Made by a program: the position numbers and the translations under genes | Shown: in pieces, positions 5,347 through 8,008 of the stretch | Position numbering within the stretch: position 1 is the stretch's first letter | Layout of the letters: each line of letters opens with the position of its first letter | Assembly (NCBI GenBank): GCA_028683635.1 | Contig: JAQUHL010000076.1 | Coordinates: 1-8,008 of the forward strand | Direction: 5' to 3' | DNA from: Candidatus Cloacimonadota bacterium | GTDB lineage: Bacteria > Cloacimonadota > Cloacimonadia > Cloacimonadales > Cloacimonadaceae | Length of the DNA stretch: 8,008 nucleotides | The notes under the pieces: generated by a model | The model's input: only the letters and a program-made list of their open reading frames with translations | Told to the model about the DNA's origin: nothing | Databases searched by the model: none

Positions 5347-7350
5347 ATGGACAATCCTTTTCAACAGCTCTGGCTGAAAAGCAGGGAACAGGCAGGCTGG
5401 GTCGAGCTTGCCAAGGCAGATCCTGAAGTTTGGAAGACACTGGGATTCAGGTGTGGGCTGGAAGTACACCAGCAATTGAAAACTGATCGGAAACTGTTTT
5501 GTCGTTGCGAAGCTGGAAAGTATCACGATTTTAACGATTTTGACGCAGAAATCGTGCGGCACATGAGACCCACTCTCTCTGAACTCGGGGAATATGACGG
5601 AACTGCTTTGATGGAATTCAAAACACGCAAAAAGATCATCTACAGGATCAAAAATGATAGCGCTTGCACCTATGAAGTGGATGATACGCCGCCTTTCCCA
5701 CTGAATAATCAAGCTCTATCCCGGGCATTGCAGATAGCTCTTTTGCTCAGAATGAAGATCGTGGGCGAACTGCACATCACCCGGAAACAATATCTGGATG
5801 GCAGTATCCCCACTGGATTCCAGAGAACTGCCATTATTGGCATCGAAGGTAGCTTCCCGATCCCCGGCAAAGAAATCCGGGTGATCCAATTCAGCATCGA
5901 GGAAGATAGCTGCCGGGAAGTGAGTGACTATCGGCATACCAGAATCTATTTTGCAGACCGGCTGGGTATGCCTCTGATAGAAACCGTCACTTACCCGGAT
6001 ATGCTGACTCCCTGGGAAGCCAAGCAAGCTGCCCAGGCCATACGTTTCATTGCCAGAAGCAGTGACAAGGTCAGGATTGGAATCGGGGCAGCACGTGAGG
6101 ATGTGAATGTTTCGATTGCCGGTGGTACCAGGGTCGAGATCAAGGGTGTGGCACATATATCCTGGATTCCCAAGCTTACCCACAATGAAGCGTTTCGCCA
6201 GAAATCCCTGCTGATGATCAGGGACATCCTGCAGAAACGAATTCAAAATCAAGCCACCTGGGAAATCTCGCATCTTTCTCTGGATCCGCTGACCTGGAGC
6301 CATCATGATAAGATAAAGGAGCATTTTGGCCACTCCTGGAAACTGATCCTGGTAAACCTGCCCGCTTTCGGGGGTATCTTGTGCCACTTTAATCAACCCG
6401 GACGCTGTTTTGCGGATGAGATTTCGGATCGGCTGAAGGTCATCGCCTGTCTCGAAAAGCCAAACATGTACCATTCCGAGGAACTGGAAGAAAGATTGGA
6501 TAATAGCACCTGGGAGAGCCTGAAAAAGACCATTAAGGCTGATGAAGGCGATGCGCAGATCCTTTTCTGGGCACCGGATGAAGATATCAAAACTGCCCTG
6601 GAAACTATTTCGGAACGCTGTAAACTCGCTTTTTCCGGAGTCCCGAACGAGACCCGGAAATCCCTCCCCCAGGGGATTACTCTTTTTGAAAGAGTATTGC
6701 CTGGAGCAGACAGAATGTATCCGGATACGGATTCTGCTCCCATTCCGGTGCTGGAAGAAGAGATCGAAGCTGCCCGCCTCGATATGCCGCTGGATCTTTC
6801 TCACAGGCTTACCCAGCTCCGTCAGTGGGACGTACCTGCCGATGCAGATACTTATCTTTTGCGCAACAACCTGATGCCGATCCTGGAACAATTTGCGACC
6901 CAAAACACAATTCCGGTGAAGAGACTTGCCCTGCTCTATGCGCATCTACTCAAAAGCCTGCAGGGTACGGATCCCCTACCCTTTGATCATCAGCGGATTA
7001 GTGACTTGATCCATTTTATCCTTAAGCGTCAGCTTGAGCCAGATCTGTTAGCTCCAATGCTGAAGGTCCTTTATAAGCACCCTAATATGCAGTTTTCTTC
7101 CGTTCTGGAAGTTTTGGGATACAAAGATTTTGGCTCTCTGGGAGGCAAGAACGCCTGCAGAATGGAAATCAACGAACAAATACCCCTGTTGGTGGCGATG
7201 TGGACAAAGGTGCGCACGTCTGGCAGCAAACGCGATAATGCACTTAGAACCTGGATCATGGGCAGGCTGCAACCGGTTGCACTTGGAAACATTCCGCTCT
7301 CCGAACTCAGCCAGATGGTAGATAACGTAGTGGAGGGCAAAGATGCTTGA
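5347..7350 (+). CDS. gatE: Archaeal-type Glu-tRNA(Gln) amidotransferase subunit E
   Basis: 667 residues, cytoplasmic. With GatD it makes Gln-tRNA(Gln): GatE binds the misacylated tRNA, phosphorylates the attached glutamate with ATP and transfers ammonia to it. The GatB/GatE cradle fills the first 280 residues: GLEVHQQL (37-44), KLFCRC (49-54), VDDTPPFPLN (111-120), RKQYLDGSIPTGFQRT (146-161), IEEDSCREV (184-192) and TRVEIKGVAH (261-270). DGSIP-GFQRT in place of GatB's YPDLPKGYQ-type sequence is typical of GatE. Residues about 290-445 correspond to the AspRS-like insertion domain found in GatE but not GatB. ERVLPGADRMYPDTDSAPI (448-466) is the GatE hallmark that follows it. Residues about 485-667 are the helical and YqeY-like tail that holds the tRNA elbow. 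The protein is longer than the archaeal forms I know (about 620-640), chiefly by an N-terminal extension before GLEVHQQL. Its stop overlaps gatD by 8 bases. Confidence 0.95.
   Translation: MDNPFQQLWLKSREQAGWVELAKADPEVWKTLGFRCGLEVHQQLKTDRKLFCRCEAGKYHDFNDFDAEIVRHMRPTLSELGEYDGTALMEFKTRKKIIYRIKNDSACTYEVDDTPPFPLNNQALSRALQIALLLRMKIVGELHITRKQYLDGSIPTGFQRTAIIGIEGSFPIPGKEIRVIQFSIEEDSCREVSDYRHTRIYFADRLGMPLIETVTYPDMLTPWEAKQAAQAIRFIARSSDKVRIGIGAAREDVNVSIAGGTRVEIKGVAHISWIPKLTHNEAFRQKSLLMIRDILQKRIQNQATWEISHLSLDPLTWSHHDKIKEHFGHSWKLILVNLPAFGGILCHFNQPGRCFADEISDRLKVIACLEKPNMYHSEELEERLDNSTWESLKKTIKADEGDAQILFWAPDEDIKTALETISERCKLAFSGVPNETRKSLPQGITLFERVLPGADRMYPDTDSAPIPVLEEEIEAARLDMPLDLSHRLTQLRQWDVPADADTYLLRNNLMPILEQFATQNTIPVKRLALLYAHLLKSLQGTDPLPFDHQRISDLIHFILKRQLEPDLLAPMLKVLYKHPNMQFSSVLEVLGYKDFGSLGGKNACRMEINEQIPLLVAMWTKVRTSGSKRDNALRTWIMGRLQPVALGNIPLSELSQMVDNVVEGKDA
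7332..7337 (+). promoter_or_regulatory. Ribosome binding site of gatD inside gatE
   Basis: GGAGGG lies 5 nt before ATG 7343, within the last codons of gatE. Together with the 8-base gene overlap this points to coupled translation, which would balance the two subunits. Confidence 0.85.
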
Positions 7351-8008
7351 TCTCTTCAAAGGCTACAAAGGTCGTGCCCTCGAAGTTCTAAAACACTTCC
7401 AGGCCAGAGTTTGGGGCGAAACCACTGTGGATACCACCCGGGGAACCTTCTCCGGAATCATTCTGCCCAGAAGTGTGAACGATGATGACAAGCACATCGT
7501 GATCAAACTGATTACCGGCTACAATGTTGGAATTGATGTGGATACGATCCTTTCCATGAAGGAAACAGGATATAAGGAAGCTCATTACAAAATCCCCGAA
7601 AGAGAATTTCCGAAGACTCCCGGACTTCCCAAGGTGAAGCTTTTGGGAACCGGGGGGACAATTGCGTCCCGGCTGGATTATAGAACCGGGGCAGTTATTC
7701 CTGCCTTCTCCCCCGGCGAGCTTTATGGAGCCGTGCCAGAACTGGCGGAGATCTGCAATCTGGATACTGAAAAGCTGTTTGCCGTGTTTTCCGAAAACAT
7801 GGGACCCGAGCAGTATAAGAAACTTGCCATCTCAATAGGCAAAGAGATCAACAAAGGAATCGATGGCATCATCATCGGACACGGCACAGATACCATGCAC
7901 CACACTGCTGCAGCCCTATCCTATATGCTGCAGGATCTTCCCGTCCCAGTGGTGATGGTGGGTTCCCAACGCTCGAGCGACAGGCCATCTTCAGATGCCG
8001 CTCTGAAC
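7343..8008 (+). CDS. gatD: Archaeal-type Glu-tRNA(Gln) amidotransferase subunit D, partial
   Basis: 222 residues, with the C-terminus beyond the right edge. GatD is an L-asparaginase-like amidase that frees ammonia from glutamine or asparagine and feeds it to GatE. Residues 1-90 are the GatD-specific N-terminal domain (RVWGETTVDTTRGTFSGIILPR at 22-43 is a small beta-barrel), which true asparaginases lack and which separates GatD from AnsA/AnsB. The asparaginase fold follows. LLGTGGTIASR (100-110) carries the nucleophile-type Thr106, GHGTDTM (179-185) carries Thr182 and Asp183, and VGSQRSSDRPSSDAALN (206-222) is the conserved loop after them. The catalytic Lys of the family should lie beyond the window. 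The start at 7343 is set by GGAGGG at 7332-7337; the gene overlaps the end of gatE by 8 bases in another frame. All visible key residues are intact, so the enzyme is probably active. Confidence 0.95.
   Translation, partial: MLDLFKGYKGRALEVLKHFQARVWGETTVDTTRGTFSGIILPRSVNDDDKHIVIKLITGYNVGIDVDTILSMKETGYKEAHYKIPEREFPKTPGLPKVKLLGTGGTIASRLDYRTGAVIPAFSPGELYGAVPELAEICNLDTEKLFAVFSENMGPEQYKKLAISIGKEINKGIDGIIIGHGTDTMHHTAAALSYMLQDLPVPVVMVGSQRSSDRPSSDAALN

Noticed and set aside
5716..6945. Open frame of 409 codons on the minus strand opposite gatE
   Set aside because: It lies wholly antisense to a well-conserved gene, lacks domain-like sequence and has no ribosome binding site. It arises from the codon use of gatE.
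1..8008. CRISPR array, rRNA genes, insertion-sequence transposase or integrase
   Set aside because: I saw no regularly spaced direct repeats with unique spacers, no rRNA sequence and no transposase or integrase motifs in any frame.

Overview
The window looks like bacterial chromosome from the FCB/Cloacimonadota side of the tree. The reasons are strong Shine-Dalgarno sites of AGGAG type before almost every gene, a secreted FG-GAP propeller protein ending in a type IX (Por)-style sorting domain, and a GatE/GatD pair, which is normally archaeal. The assignment to Cloacimonadota is an inference from this combination; nothing in the window proves it.

Left part (1-3215, minus strand): a two-gene unit for exported proteins. 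The upstream gene (3215 down to 1566) encodes a 549-residue protein with a signal peptide, seven calcium-type FG-GAP motifs (a predicted seven-bladed beta-propeller) and a C-terminal sorting domain. Its stop codon touches the ribosome binding site of the next gene, which starts at about 1553 and runs off the left edge. That second product is a Cys-rich secreted protein that looks like a TIM-barrel, glycoside-hydrolase-type fold with an inserted beta-rich domain.

Divergent intergenic region (3216-3785): about 570 bases without a convincing gene but with much structure. It holds a near-perfect 84-bp palindrome (42-bp arms, one mismatch, no loop) whose left arm is built from 11-bp near-repeats. 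It also holds three helically phased A-tracts, TATATATA tracts on both sides, and a perfect AGGAGG that serves only a possible 8-codon leader peptide.

Right part (3786-8008, plus strand): a basic 148-residue protein of unknown function; a 234-base gap with nested inverted repeats; a GNAT acetyltransferase fused to a thioredoxin-like YoaP-type domain; and then gatE and gatD overlapping by 8 bases, with gatD cut by the right edge. GatD and GatE together form the amidotransferase that converts misacylated Glu-tRNA(Gln) to Gln-tRNA(Gln). GatD releases ammonia from an amide donor, and GatE binds the tRNA, activates the glutamate and transfers the ammonia. The GNAT gene lies 91 bases upstream on the same strand; whether it shares a transcript with gatED cannot be decided from sequence.

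The two observations most worth a second look are the archaeal-type GatDE pair in a bacterial setting and the long palindrome made of 11-bp units between the divergent genes.
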